Origin: Sediminibacterium sp.
Lineage (GTDB): Bacteria > Bacteroidota > Bacteroidia > Chitinophagales > Chitinophagaceae
Direction of reading: 5' to 3'
NCBI GenBank assembly: GCA_017537025.1
Contig: JAFWCB010000001.1
Span: 1-64,000, forward strand
DNA length: 64,000 nt
The translations under genes were made by a program, and so were the position numbers. How positions within the stretch are numbered: position 1 is the first letter of the stretch; the number at the start of each line of letters is the position of its first letter. The notes under the pieces are model-generated. The model was not told the origin of the DNA. It saw nothing but the letters and a program-made list of their open reading frames with translations, and searched no databases. Shown piece after piece: positions 1 to 8,652 of this stretch.

Positions 1-1
1 A

Positions 2-271
2 ACAATAATATTTTGGAAGGACAAGGAAAGATTAAAATCTATTTTAGTCCTGACAACTCTTTTGTTAAGTATCGCAGGAACAGTCATAGCATTTAGAGGA
101 AACGTTCCAATTAATCAACAACTACAAAGCCTACAACCAGGGACAATACCAGTTAATTGGGAGCAAATTAGAAATGAATGGTTAGGTTACCATTTTTGGA
201 GAAACTTAACAGCTATAATTGGCTTTGTAAGTTTTATGTTGACATTTTTTATCACTTCTAAGAAAAAATAA
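2..271 (+). CDS. DUF1772 (anthrone oxygenase-like) membrane protein, 3' part
   Basis: This frame is open from the window edge, so the 5' end lies outside. About 89 residues remain. A hydrophobic stretch (residues 13-28) is followed by a GNVPIN motif, a polar part with the WEQIRNEW signature, a second membrane helix and a lysine-rich tail. The GNVP(I/L)N plus W-x-x-x-R pattern is typical of the DUF1772 family of four-helix membrane proteins, whose role in most bacteria is unknown. A TTG at 62 could be taken as a start, but coding is clearly continuous upstream of it (a charged FWKDKERLKS stretch leads into the helix). The family call is from recognition only; no catalytic residue is known to me. 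Confidence 0.65.
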   Translation, partial: TIIFWKDKERLKSILVLTTLLLSIAGTVIAFRGNVPINQQLQSLQPGTIPVNWEQIRNEWLGYHFWRNLTAIIGFVSFMLTFFITSKKK

Positions 272-465
272 TTGAACACATAGAATGTCTCGTCCTGAAA
301 TAGAATGACTAAAAATCCAAGCATTTGTTCCGGCTTGATGGAATTCTAATCACCAGCAGAATATATTCATAATTTTTAGTATATTTATTTAGTAACTGTA
401 AGCCAAGGGTAACGGAAGATCTTTCCCCAACTGCTTCAACGCTGTAACTTTAGCCGCAATTAAAT
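272..465. other. Intergenic gap with no gene
   Basis: There is no coding frame of note. The last 75 bases (about 382-460) have a tail that resembles the one before the esterase gene (near 1990-2015): both carry a gtaac-tttagc motif. It may be a decayed relative of the repeats found at 1049, 1922 and 5209. Confidence 0.3.
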
Positions 466-987
466 ATGAGTAAAATTACCTCGGTTTTTATAGCAATTAT
501 TCTTTTTCACTTTCAAGTATTGTTTGGTCAGACTGGAGAAGAAAAGAAGTATTGGGAAAACTGGAACAAAAACTATCCGGAAGTTGATATTGCTAGTGTT
601 TTAAAACTAGAAAGAAATTATGCTGATAGTGTTGAAAAGCACCCAGAAATTATTCAATACTATACAAGAGTTGACAAATATAGTTTTACAGCAGAGTTTT
701 TGGGTCAAACAAGAAAAATGAGTCCAGATATTCTAAATTCTATGAAACGTGGTTTAAAATTGTTTGGTGGGAATCCTTCTCAGCTTGAACAATTAACGGG
801 TTCACAAGTTCTTTTTAAAATTGCAGACGAAGAAATTTGGATGTGCATTCAACCCAACATCCTGAAAGCCCTAAAAGAAGAACTTTCTAAAGGAGATAAG
901 CCCAAGCTTTATTGTTTATACTTTAATGAACATACAAAAGAAAAAAGGCTGTATAACATTTTCTTAATTTCAGAGTTCGTAAAATAA
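466..987 (+). CDS. Secreted protein of unknown function
   Basis: The product is 173 residues with a clear signal peptide (hydrophobic residues 6-20, cleavage likely after FGQ at 20-22), so it should be exported to the periplasm or outer membrane. The mature part is mixed alpha/beta with no cysteine pair and no motif I recognise. It includes a KYWENWNKNYPEVD segment and a C-terminal part reading KPKLYCLYFNEH, which looks like beta strands. ATG 466 follows an A-rich stretch and sits right before the signal sequence, so the start is secure. It stands alone in an array of unrelated + strand genes. No function is proposed. Confidence 0.6.
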   Translation: MSKITSVFIAIILFHFQVLFGQTGEEKKYWENWNKNYPEVDIASVLKLERNYADSVEKHPEIIQYYTRVDKYSFTAEFLGQTRKMSPDILNSMKRGLKLFGGNPSQLEQLTGSQVLFKIADEEIWMCIQPNILKALKEELSKGDKPKLYCLYFNEHTKEKRLYNIFLISEFVK

Positions 988-1180
988 CTACGGCTAACAA
1001 GTGGCTTTGCAAAAGGCGGCTTTTGTACTTAGCCCTTCAACTGTTGTACCGCCTTGGCAGGATAATTAAACTTCAGTAACTTGTCTTTAATCTCATTGTG
1101 GCGGGATGACCAAGCAGACAGTTTTAATGCTATTGCCAACCAGCACTAATTCCGATATATTGCAAAACCAATATTTAAAA
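988..1180. repeat. Intergenic repeat copy A, with attC-like segment
   Basis: Bases 1049-1110 match the repeats at 1922-1988 and 5209-5274: a CCGCCTTGGC palindromic head, then an identical cttcagtaacttgtctt core at 1071-1087. In this copy a second gcgggatgacc follows at 1101. Upstream (988-1040) is a GC-richer stretch, ggctaac...aaaaggcggctttt, with internal inverted repeats that recalls the folded recombination sites of integron cassettes. That likeness is by eye only. Confidence 0.5.
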
Positions 1181-1861
1181 ATGCAAAAAAGCTTAATCTT
1201 ATTTTTACTTTCACCTTTCTTTGGTTATTCGCAAGTACCAAATTATCTCGAACAAGGGTATAATTTTCTTACTATGAATAGCAAAAATATTAAGTTATAC
1301 CAAAGCAATGATACTCTGTATAGTTATGAATTCTACTACGATTTTTTTAATAAAGCGAATCCAATTTCAGTAAGCAAAATATTATCAATCGAAAAATCGA
1401 ATGATTTTTTTCTGTTTAAACTAGAACTATTAGACTCCGCTTATTTGAATCGGATAGGAACAAATGAAAGAAAATATTCAGTATTAGCCATCGAAAAAGT
1501 AGATAATAAAACAATAAACTTTCTCCCAGTAAGTAAGAATTTAACAAAACAGCAACTTGATACCTTACAAATCAATAGTAAATTACTAAAAACAAAATAC
1601 TCCTTAACATTTTACAGTGATAAATATTTAGCTGAGCTTTCTTTATTAAAAAAAATTACAACAAATGAAGATATTCAAGCAATCATGAAATTCACTAAAG
1701 GAAAGGAGTTTAAAGATATTGCTGATAAGTATTCTAAATCTGAGTTGGGAGACATGTATAATGTTAGATTCTCAGAAGAAATCTTGACAAGGGCTTGCAT
1801 AAATGCTGGCTATAATCCAATAAATGCGGGATATACGATTAGTAATATACAAAAGAAATAG
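1181..1861 (+). CDS. Secreted protein of unknown function
   Basis: The reading frame is open from 1106, but the likely start is ATG 1181: it gives a 226-residue protein opening with a signal peptide (MQKSLILFLLSPFFGYSQ), and the 25 residues before it look like read-through of the intergenic repeat. The mature protein is rich in Lys, Asn, Ser and Tyr. Its middle (YSVLAIEKVDN..TINFLPVSKNL) reads as alternating beta strands, and its end (LTRACINAGYNPINAGYTI) is more helical. I do not recognise the family. It is isolated between long gaps and very AT-rich, consistent with acquired DNA. Confidence 0.55.
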   Translation: MQKSLILFLLSPFFGYSQVPNYLEQGYNFLTMNSKNIKLYQSNDTLYSYEFYYDFFNKANPISVSKILSIEKSNDFFLFKLELLDSAYLNRIGTNERKYSVLAIEKVDNKTINFLPVSKNLTKQQLDTLQINSKLLKTKYSLTFYSDKYLAELSLLKKITTNEDIQAIMKFTKGKEFKDIADKYSKSELGDMYNVRFSEEILTRACINAGYNPINAGYTISNIQKK

Positions 1862-1920
1862 TTGTAGTTTACGAATATCTTCAAGCTAGTTAGCTTTTGA
1901 ATAAAGCTGATAGTCATTTA

Positions 1921-1988
1921 TCCCGCCTTGGCGGGATGACCGAACTTCAGTAACTTGTCTTCAGTCCCACTGTGTAAATACTATTATC
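1921..1988. repeat. Intergenic palindromic repeat copy B
   Basis: It starts with a perfect hairpin, TCCCGCC-tt-GGCGGGA (1921-1936). This leads into the same ~50-base block seen at 5221-5274, with about nine of ten bases alike, including aacttcagtaacttgtctt and ctgtgtaaatactattatc. It has no coding sense and lies between two unrelated genes. Confidence 0.75.
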
Positions 1989-2040
1989 TAACCTCTGCCA
2001 AGCCGTAACCTTTAGCAATAAATATAATATTTAATAGAAT

Positions 2041-2106
2041 TATGAAAATGAATCGCATAGTACTATTGGCTTTCGTTATCAGTCCCTTACTAGTTTTTAA
2101 AAAATG
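2041..2106 (+). other. 21-codon signal-peptide-like remnant
   Basis: A tiny frame, MKMNRIVLLAFVISPLLVFKK and stop, sits just before the esterase. It looks like the signal peptide of a secreted protein whose body is gone, or a chance frame. The start of the next gene is 15 bases further on. Confidence 0.2.
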
Positions 2107-2121
2107 AAAATATATTAATAA

Positions 2122-3357
2122 ATGAAAAAAATAATTCTTTCTATTCTAATACTCTTCTTTTCAGCATCTGCAATCGCCCAAGTCAATAATAAAGTAATAA
2201 TAGGCACTATCGATAGTATTCAGTCGAAAGTACTGAATGAACAAAGAAAGATTTGGATATATGTACCCAATAATTTCCAGGTCGGTATTTATTCTAAGCA
2301 GCGATACCCTGTTCTCTATTTATTGGATGGAGATAGTCATTTCTATTCGGTAGTTGGTATGATTCAACAACTCAGTCAAGTTAACGGTAATACTATTTGC
2401 CCCGAAATGATAGTGGTTGGTATCCCCAATACAGACAGAACAAGGGATTTGACACCAACGCATGTAGATGCCGACCCTCCTATGGTGGATAGTGCATTTT
2501 CGAAAACATCTGGTGGAGGTGAAAATTTTGTTTCTTTTATCGAAAAAGAACTGATTCCATATATCGATTCAGCATATCCAACTCAACCTTATAAAATGCT
2601 AATTGGGCATTCATTCGGTGGACTAACCGTAATGAATATCGTAATGAACCATACAAAATTGTTCAATTCCTATATTAGCATCGACCCAAGTATGTGGTGG
2701 GACAAGATGAATTTATTAAAATCGTCGAAGAAAGTTTTGGCAGAAAAGAAATTTGCTGGTACTACTTTGTATGTAGGAATTGCCAATACTATGAATGAAG
2801 GTATGGACATAACAAAAGTTCAAAAAGATACTTCAACTACTACAAGACATATTCGTTCAATTCTTGAATTAGATAAAATAATAAAGAGCGAAACAAAAAA
2901 TGGATTGAGGTATGAAAGTAAATATTATAGTAGTGATGATCATGGATCTGTACCATTAATTGCAGAATATGATGCTTTTCGCTTCATTTTCGATAAGTAT
3001 CGTTTAAAGCTTTCATCCAAAGATTTTTTTGATTCTACAATTGATATAGCAAAAAAAATTGAATATCATTATGCAGAAGTTTCAAAACTGTTTGGCTATA
3101 AAGTTTTTCCAACCGAAGGCTTTATCAATGAGTATGGATATGCATTTTTACAGCAAAAAAAATATGATAAAGCAGGAAGGTTTTTTAAAATGAACGTTGA
3201 TAATTACCCTGAAAGTTTTAATGTCTATGATTCTTATGGCGACTATTTCTTGGCAATCGACAATAAACCTAAAGCGATAGAAAATTTCAAAAAAGCTTTG
3301 TCTATAAAAGAAAACCCAGAATCCAGACAAAAACTAAACAAATTATTGGGTTTATAG
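2122..3357 (+). CDS. Secreted alpha/beta-hydrolase esterase (Fes/IroE/YbbA type) with C-terminal TPR
   Basis: The product is 411 residues. A signal peptide (residues 1-19, cut after AIAQ) leads into a COG2819-type esterase domain (about 25-290). The nucleophile elbow GHSFGG places Ser164, and an SSDDHGS segment supplies the probable catalytic His274. LYLLDGDSHFYSV is the oxyanion-side strand typical of enterochelin esterase-like and feruloyl esterase-like enzymes. Residues about 325-405 form one to two TPR-like helical hairpins (FLQQKKYDKAGRFFKMN, KPKAIENFKKALSIKENPE). The substrate is unknown; hydrolysis of an ester in the periplasm or outside is inferred. ATG 2122 is set by the signal peptide. 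Confidence 0.85.
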   Translation: MKKIILSILILFFSASAIAQVNNKVIIGTIDSIQSKVLNEQRKIWIYVPNNFQVGIYSKQRYPVLYLLDGDSHFYSVVGMIQQLSQVNGNTICPEMIVVGIPNTDRTRDLTPTHVDADPPMVDSAFSKTSGGGENFVSFIEKELIPYIDSAYPTQPYKMLIGHSFGGLTVMNIVMNHTKLFNSYISIDPSMWWDKMNLLKSSKKVLAEKKFAGTTLYVGIANTMNEGMDITKVQKDTSTTTRHIRSILELDKIIKSETKNGLRYESKYYSSDDHGSVPLIAEYDAFRFIFDKYRLKLSSKDFFDSTIDIAKKIEYHYAEVSKLFGYKVFPTEGFINEYGYAFLQQKKYDKAGRFFKMNVDNYPESFNVYDSYGDYFLAIDNKPKAIENFKKALSIKENPESRQKLNKLLGL

Positions 3358-3396
3358 AGATAGGATGAAAATTATTGTTATCTAACAACAAACAAA

Positions 3397-3825
3397 ATGG
3401 CTAAAAAAGAAACAAATTTAACTTTGGGTGTTTCTGAGCCTGAAAAGGTAGATAAGTTTATACAAGAACTTAATCACCCATTAAAAGACATTGTTACATA
3501 TGTTCGAAAACTGATTATGAGCATTGACAATAAAATAGGCGAAGGAATTTATTGGAATGCACCTACTTTCTTTTTTACAGGGCAAATGAAACCATTTGAG
3601 CCAAAAGAATATAAACGATATATAGTAGGTTTTATATTCAACCGGCAGGACTGCATTAGAATGGTTTTTTTGCAAGGAGCAACTGTTAAGGACAATACGA
3701 ACATACTTGAGGGAGAATTTAAAGACAATAGAAAACTCATTGTATTTAAAACAATCGAAGATGCAAAAAACAAAGAGAAAGGTATAAAAGACATTATTAA
3801 ACAACTACTAAAACAAATGAACTAA
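3397..3825 (+). CDS. DUF1801 domain protein (YdhG/YjbR-like fold)
   Basis: The product is 142 residues, cytoplasmic, with no signal peptide. It matches the DUF1801 pattern: an N-terminal helix (VDKFIQELNHPLKDIVTYVRKLI), then GEGIYWNAPTFFF, then FNRQDCIRMVFLQGATV and a helical end. These small proteins share a fold with YdhG and the frataxin-like group; no enzymatic role is established. The gene stands alone with a 39-base gap after the esterase, and ATG 3397 follows an A-rich leader. The family call is good; a function cannot be given. Confidence 0.75.
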   Translation: MAKKETNLTLGVSEPEKVDKFIQELNHPLKDIVTYVRKLIMSIDNKIGEGIYWNAPTFFFTGQMKPFEPKEYKRYIVGFIFNRQDCIRMVFLQGATVKDNTNILEGEFKDNRKLIVFKTIEDAKNKEKGIKDIIKQLLKQMN

Positions 3826-3880
3826 GGAGCCGAAACAACGAACCACTACTATCGCTTTGGTAAAAGTAGAAAACATCATT

Positions 3881-4522
3881 ATGAAAACACTAATACTTGT
3901 AGTAAGCATTCTTTCTTCCTTTACTTGTTTTGGACAGCAGTCTATACCTGTCAATATTGAAGGAAAGTGCCTACGTGATTTTTATATCAAGGAAAATGTA
4001 GTTGAAAAATGGCTTGCAGGGCATCATATTAACTGGGAAACCGGTGAGCCGGATAACCCTAACGCTACCAAAGAAATAAAAACCCATTGTAGTGCTTTTG
4101 TTGCAGCAGCCTGCAAGCAGTTAAACATATACATATTGAGACCCCCTCAGCATGCACAAGAACTGTTAGCTAATGCCCAGTTTAATTGGTTAAATGCTGA
4201 AGAAGGAATAAAACAGGGTTGGAAAAAAATAAGCGATAACCCTTTATTGGAAGCGCAAAGGCTAGCTAATGAGGGTTATGTTGTAGTTGCTTCAACAAAA
4301 AATAGCAATGCACATAAACCTGGGCATATTGCACTCGTAATTCCCAAAGAAACAAGTAATATAGCGTTAACAGAAAAAGGTCCTTTTGTAATTCAGGCAG
4401 CTCAAACAAACGGTTATGATATTTATTTAAGGAATGGATTTAAATCACATATTAAAGACTGGAATCAAATTTCGGATGTGATAGATTTTTACTATTATAA
4501 AACGAAAGTTTTCTGTCGCTAA
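3881..4522 (+). CDS. Secreted NlpC/P60-like cysteine amidase/peptidase candidate
   Basis: The start is taken at ATG 3881, where a signal peptide begins (MKTLILVVSILSSFTCFGQ); an in-frame TTG at 3857 is less likely. The mature protein, about 195 residues, has the order expected for a papain-fold hydrolase: THCSAFVAAACKQL with Cys70 at the start of a helix, then an ANEGYVVVAST strand, then a KPGHIALVIP strand with His149. This arrangement suits NlpC/P60 or CHAP enzymes that cut peptidoglycan peptides or amides. The overall match is distant, so the activity is inferred from the Cys/His placement. Confidence 0.5.
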   Translation: MKTLILVVSILSSFTCFGQQSIPVNIEGKCLRDFYIKENVVEKWLAGHHINWETGEPDNPNATKEIKTHCSAFVAAACKQLNIYILRPPQHAQELLANAQFNWLNAEEGIKQGWKKISDNPLLEAQRLANEGYVVVASTKNSNAHKPGHIALVIPKETSNIALTEKGPFVIQAAQTNGYDIYLRNGFKSHIKDWNQISDVIDFYYYKTKVFCR

Positions 4523-4537
4523 AACCCTTTGCAGCAG

Positions 4538-4568
4538 TTGAGATACAAGAATGCATTTTCTTGTTCAA
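4538..4568. other. Intergenic inverted repeat
   Basis: An imperfect hairpin, ttga-gata-caagaa / ttcttg-t-tcaa around a tgcatt loop, lies 16 bases after the stop of the amidase-like gene. No T-run follows, so terminator action is uncertain; it could instead be a folded site. Confidence 0.35.
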
Positions 4569-4619
4569 TATCAAAATTAGTTCGGGTAGATAGTAGCAAA
4601 TTGAATAATAGAAATAAAA

Positions 4620-5120
4620 ATGAACTTTAAATTTCGATCAGGAACCAATAATGACATATCTAGCTTGAAAATGCTAACTATCAAATCGTGGGGGCAGTTT
4701 AAATCTGTTTTAACATCTGATAATTGGCTAAAACTACATTCGAATATTTCCAATGACAATACTTACATAGACTTAATTCAAAAGTCTTACAGTTTTTTGT
4801 GTACAAAAGAATCCGGGGAAATTATTGGAATGGCTTTTCTCATCCCCAAAGGAAATCCGACTAATATTTACAACGATGATTGGTGCTATATTAGATTTCT
4901 AACTGTTGACCCTGATTTCAGAGGGTTTGGTATTGGGAAACAACTCACACAAATGTGTATCGATAAAGCAAAAGAGGCTAAAGAAACTGTAATAGCCCTC
5001 CATACTTCAGAATTCATGAACGATGCCAGACATATTTATGAAAAAATGGGGTTTAAAATTTTGAAAGAAATTGACAAGCGACTTGGGAAAAGATACTGGC
5101 TTTATACACTTGAACTATAA
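4620..5120 (+). CDS. GNAT-family N-acetyltransferase
   Basis: The product is 166 residues with a full GNAT fold: an N-terminal strand and helix pair, then LTVDPDFRGFGIGKQL, in which residues 101-106 (RGFGIG) are the acetyl-CoA pyrophosphate loop of motif A, then a TVIALHTSEFMNDARHIYEKMGFK segment (motif B, with the late Tyr and MGF). It should transfer an acetyl group from acetyl-CoA to an amine, but the substrate cannot be read from the sequence. It is a lone + strand gene; ATG 4620 follows an A-rich leader without a strong Shine-Dalgarno site. Confidence 0.85.
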   Translation: MNFKFRSGTNNDISSLKMLTIKSWGQFKSVLTSDNWLKLHSNISNDNTYIDLIQKSYSFLCTKESGEIIGMAFLIPKGNPTNIYNDDWCYIRFLTVDPDFRGFGIGKQLTQMCIDKAKEAKETVIALHTSEFMNDARHIYEKMGFKILKEIDKRLGKRYWLYTLEL

Positions 5121-5174
5121 GACTTCAAAAAAATAGCGAGCTTCTCACATCCTGTTACCAAAAGTTAGGTTTTT

Positions 5175-5190
5175 ATCCGCCTAGGCGGAT
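5175..5190. repeat. Perfect 16-bp palindrome
   Basis: ATCCGCCTAGGCGGAT is its own reverse complement. It lies 18 bases before repeat copy C and shares the CCGCC/GGCGG head of that family, so the two together look like a compound element. Confidence 0.6.
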
Positions 5191-5208
5191 GTCCCAACGG
5201 CTATTGTT

Positions 5209-5274
5209 CCGCCTTGGCGGGATGACAGAACTTCAGTAACTTGTCTTTAGCCTTGCTGTGTAAATACTATTATC
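5209..5274. repeat. Intergenic palindromic repeat copy C
   Basis: It opens with CCGCC-tt-GGCGG and continues with the same core as copies A and B (cttcagtaacttgtctt at 5230-5246, ctgtgtaaatactattatc at 5256-5274). It ends 23 bases before the CocE-like gene. Confidence 0.75.
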
Positions 5275-5297
5275 AGAAGACTTAACACTTAAAAAAT

Positions 5298-7049
5298 ATG
5301 AAGAATTTTTTCTTTGCTATCAGCGTTCTCTTAGTTCTTCCAGTTTCAGCACAGAACATAGACATTCTATCCGGCGTCAAAATTAAATTGAGAGACGGAG
5401 TTCAATTGAACGCTACCATTTATAAACCTCACGAGCAAAAAGAAGCATTACCGCTTATCCTTCAACTGACACCATATATTGCTGATACATATCATGCAAG
5501 AGGGACTTATTTTGCTAAAAATGAATATATATATGCTATCGTAGATGCGAGAGGAAGAGGAAGTAGCGAAGGAGTTTTTGATCCATTGATGCAAGAAGCG
5601 AAAGATGGCCATGATATAGTTGAATGGCTTGCATCTCAAAATTATTGCAACGGAAAAGTAACAATGTGGGGTGGCTCATATAGTGGCTACGATCAATGGG
5701 CAACTGCCAAAGAGTTTCCGCCTCATTTGAAAACGATTGTACCAGTTGCATCTGTGAAACCGGGAGTCGATTTTCCAATGTTGAACAATATATACTACCC
5801 TTATGTTGCTCAATGGCTGACTTATACCAACGGTAAAACACCCAATGGGGCTCTTTTTGGAGATCAGGTATATTGGACAAGTAAATTTGAAGAACGCTTT
5901 CAAAAAGATTTATCTTTTAAGAGCTTGGATACATTAGTTGGTAACCCTAATGCCACATTTCAGAAATGGATGGCGCACCCCGCTTATGATGATTATTTCA
6001 AAGCTATGTCGCCTACACCTGAACAGTATGCGAAAATAGATATTCCGATATTAACTATTACTGCTGATTACGATGCAGATCAAATTGGTGCATTGACATT
6101 CTATAAAGAGTTTATGCAATATGCCTCACCATCTGCTAAAAGCAATCATTATCTTATCATAGGACCATGGGATCATGCGGGTACAAGGACCCCAAAAAAA
6201 GACGTAGGAGGTTTAACTTTTGGTGATGCTTGTTTGCTTGATATGAATGCACTTCATAAACAATGGTATGACTTTACTCTAAAAGGTAGTTCAAAGCCCG
6301 ATTTTTTGAAAAACAAAGTCGCCTATTTTGTTTCCAACAAAAATATTTGGAAATACGCCTCTTCACTTGATGAAATTGGAAAAGACAAACAAAGTTTATA
6401 TTTAAATTCAACCAATACCAATAAACATAATGTAGTACAATCAGCAGTTTTACAATCAAATATTCCTCAAAATAGTATTCCTTCTGAATATACCTATGAC
6501 CCTTTGAACAAAACCTTTAACTCAATCGAATTTTTATTACCAAATGTGACTGATAATTATTTGGTAGACCAAAGACTTGCTTATGGAATTGACACAGCAG
6601 GGGTAATTTATCATTCGGCTATATATGAAAAAGAAACCGAAGTTTCAGGTTTTTTTGAGCTAAAAGCCTTTATAGAAACAGAGGTAAAAGATATAGATAT
6701 ATTGGCAAATGTCTATGAAATAAAGGCAGACGGTTCAAGTGTACTTTTGACGAGTCAGGGATTAAGAGCCAGGTATAAGGATGATTTAGGGAAAGCAAAA
6801 TTGTTACAACCGGGAGAGATCAATTTATTTCATTTTAAAAATTTTACATTCATCTCACGGGTGATTGAAAAAGGTAGTAGGTTACGTTTAATCATTTCCA
6901 CTCCTAACGGAATTTATGATCAAAAAAATTATTGTAGTGGTGGAGTAGTCGCAAACGAAACAGCAAGAGATGCTCATACTGCACATATTAAAATTTACAA
7001 TGACAGTAAACATCAAAGTGTTTTGCTGATTCCTATTGTTACAAACTAA
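5298..7049 (+). CDS. CocE/NonD-family hydrolase (X-Pro dipeptidyl-peptidase-like)
   Basis: The product is 583 residues and exported (signal peptide 1-18, cut after VSAQ). The N-terminal alpha/beta-hydrolase domain carries VDARGRGSSEG, the nucleophile elbow GGSYSGY with Ser127, an Asp-rich ADYDAD stretch at 257-261 and WDHAG with His293, which complete the triad of the S15/CocE family. The C-terminal part, from about 370 on, is the jelly-roll domain common to these enzymes (FFELKAFIETEVKDIDILANVYE). Members cleave acyl esters, beta-lactam acyl chains or Xaa-Pro dipeptides; which of these applies cannot be told. The length fits the family. ATG 5298 is fixed by the signal peptide. Confidence 0.9.
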   Translation: MKNFFFAISVLLVLPVSAQNIDILSGVKIKLRDGVQLNATIYKPHEQKEALPLILQLTPYIADTYHARGTYFAKNEYIYAIVDARGRGSSEGVFDPLMQEAKDGHDIVEWLASQNYCNGKVTMWGGSYSGYDQWATAKEFPPHLKTIVPVASVKPGVDFPMLNNIYYPYVAQWLTYTNGKTPNGALFGDQVYWTSKFEERFQKDLSFKSLDTLVGNPNATFQKWMAHPAYDDYFKAMSPTPEQYAKIDIPILTITADYDADQIGALTFYKEFMQYASPSAKSNHYLIIGPWDHAGTRTPKKDVGGLTFGDACLLDMNALHKQWYDFTLKGSSKPDFLKNKVAYFVSNKNIWKYASSLDEIGKDKQSLYLNSTNTNKHNVVQSAVLQSNIPQNSIPSEYTYDPLNKTFNSIEFLLPNVTDNYLVDQRLAYGIDTAGVIYHSAIYEKETEVSGFFELKAFIETEVKDIDILANVYEIKADGSSVLLTSQGLRARYKDDLGKAKLLQPGEINLFHFKNFTFISRVIEKGSRLRLIISTPNGIYDQKNYCSGGVVANETARDAHTAHIKIYNDSKHQSVLLIPIVTN

Positions 7050-7140
7050 TTGAATGAGAGAAAAGCTGCTTATAACATTAGATTTTATGTAAGTTGACTT
7101 TGACCTCAATAAAATATTATGACAAAAAATATAATTTCTT

Positions 7141-8001
7141 ATGCAAGAGTTACAGTACAAACCCATAAAAGCCGTAATAACTTTTTTACTTATTACTTTT
7201 ACTTTAAGTTCAATTTTCTATTTTTTAATTATACATACGGGAAAGCTTGGAAGTGGATTTGGATTGTATGTAACGGGTTTAATGTGGTGCCCCGGACTTT
7301 CTGCAATCATTACTTCGCTACTATTAAAGAGAGATCTTTCTTTACTTGGATGGCAATTGGGTGAAAAAAGTTTTCAAATCCAAAGCTACTCAATTCCAAT
7401 ACTTTATGCCCTTATTGCCTATCTAATTATTTGGATAGTTGGCTGGGGAAAGTTCTACAATACAGAATTAGTTACGCAGATCGCTGCATCGTTTGGATTT
7501 GATAAATTATCTAACAGTTTAACCATTCTGCTATACTTTATAATAATGGGCATATTTGGTATGCCCGGTTCAATTGCTAACGCATTGGGAGAAGAGATTG
7601 GTTGGCGGGGTTTTTTAGTACCGGAATTATATAAAAAAATAGGGTATACTAAAACCTCATTGCTTACCGGGGCTATTTGGTCAGTTTGGCATTATCCTAT
7701 TCTTATTTTTGCAGATTATAATAAAGGAACACCTACATGGTACGGACTTACATGTTTTAGTGTGATGGTAATAAGTATTAGCTTTATTTTTACTTGGTAC
7801 CGTATCAAATCAAATAGTTTATGGACCTGCGTTTTACTACACGCAAGTCATAACTTGTTTATTCAGTCAATTTTCTCTCCGCTTACTAAAGACACGGGTA
7901 GCACAAAATACTTTATTGATGAATTTGGAGCAGTGTTGCCCATTGTATGTTTATTTTTTTCCATATTTTTTTGGTTAAAACGTAAGGAGCTACCAAAATA
8001 G
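7141..8001 (+). CDS. CPBP-family intramembrane glutamic endopeptidase
   Basis: The product is 286 residues with about seven to eight membrane helices. The three signature motifs of the CPBP (Abi) family are present: EEIGWRG (Glu151-Glu152), WSVWHYP (His184) and LLHASHNL (His234 and His237). Family members cleave prenylated or other membrane substrates; in bacteria many act in bacteriocin self-immunity or membrane-protein maturation, but nothing nearby suggests a bacteriocin. An upstream ATG at 7119 is in another frame, so ATG 7141 is chosen. It is an isolated gene in the accessory stretch. Confidence 0.9.
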   Translation: MQELQYKPIKAVITFLLITFTLSSIFYFLIIHTGKLGSGFGLYVTGLMWCPGLSAIITSLLLKRDLSLLGWQLGEKSFQIQSYSIPILYALIAYLIIWIVGWGKFYNTELVTQIAASFGFDKLSNSLTILLYFIIMGIFGMPGSIANALGEEIGWRGFLVPELYKKIGYTKTSLLTGAIWSVWHYPILIFADYNKGTPTWYGLTCFSVMVISISFIFTWYRIKSNSLWTCVLLHASHNLFIQSIFSPLTKDTGSTKYFIDEFGAVLPIVCLFFSIFFWLKRKELPK

Positions 8002-8058
8002 CGATAGAATATCTACACTACTCTTGATAAAACCAACATATCATAACTTTATCGAAGC

Positions 8059-8652
8059 ATGACAAGACCCAATATTCAAGATATCAAAACGGGTGAAGAA
8101 CTAAAGCGTTGGTATTGGCTCAAAGAAGAGTTAGTAAATTTTTGTAAACAAAAAAGACTAAGCTATTTTGGATCTAAATTTGATATTTTAGAGCGCCTTG
8201 CAACGGCATTAGACAATGGATTTGTTAAAACCGAGGAAATAGCCGGAAAGATTTCCCCAACTTCAACATTTAATTGGGCTAGATCGCTACTGACCTTAGA
8301 TACAATAATTACAGACAGCTACACCAATGGGCCTAATACAAGAAAATTTTTCAAGCAACATTGTGGCGATACTTTTCATTTCAGTATCCCATTCATGAGA
8401 TTTATGAAAAACAATTGCGGTAAGACCTTACAAGATGCCGTAAATGAGTGGCACAGACTCAATGAACAGCGAAAAGATAAAAATTTTAAAACGGAGATTC
8501 CACCAAGTAATCAATATAACAAATACATACGCGACTTTTTTGCAGATAACCCAACAATGACTATTGCCCAAGCCAGGCATTTTTGGAAACTTAAAAGAAG
8601 CTTACCATTAGGTAAACATATATACGAAAAGAGCGACTTGAAATTGGAGTAA
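8059..8652 (+). CDS. SAP domain / DUF6434 protein
   Basis: The product is 197 residues, cytoplasmic and basic. Residues about 8-50 (TGEELKRWYWLKEELVNFC then a helix-turn with ERLATALDNG) form a SAP motif, a small helix-extended-loop-helix that in other proteins binds DNA or RNA. Residues about 65-130 (FNWARSLLTLDTIITDSY, FFKQHCGDTFHFSIPFMRFMKNNCGKTL) match the DUF6434 domain that usually follows it. The C-terminus (about 145-195) is a further basic helical part. A nucleic-acid binding role is inferred; no partner gene is nearby. Confidence 0.8.
   Translation: MTRPNIQDIKTGEELKRWYWLKEELVNFCKQKRLSYFGSKFDILERLATALDNGFVKTEEIAGKISPTSTFNWARSLLTLDTIITDSYTNGPNTRKFFKQHCGDTFHFSIPFMRFMKNNCGKTLQDAVNEWHRLNEQRKDKNFKTEIPPSNQYNKYIRDFFADNPTMTIAQARHFWKLKRSLPLGKHIYEKSDLKLE

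Noticed and set aside
282-300. Bases gtctcgtcctgaaatag look like the tip of an IS3-family element
   Set aside because: No inverted partner, target duplication or transposase frame is present; the match is from memory of similar ends only.
988-1045. Possible attC recombination site
   Set aside because: As a feature it is not supported: the R'/R'' core pairing could not be shown by eye and no integrase is visible. Kept only as a hypothesis in the findings.
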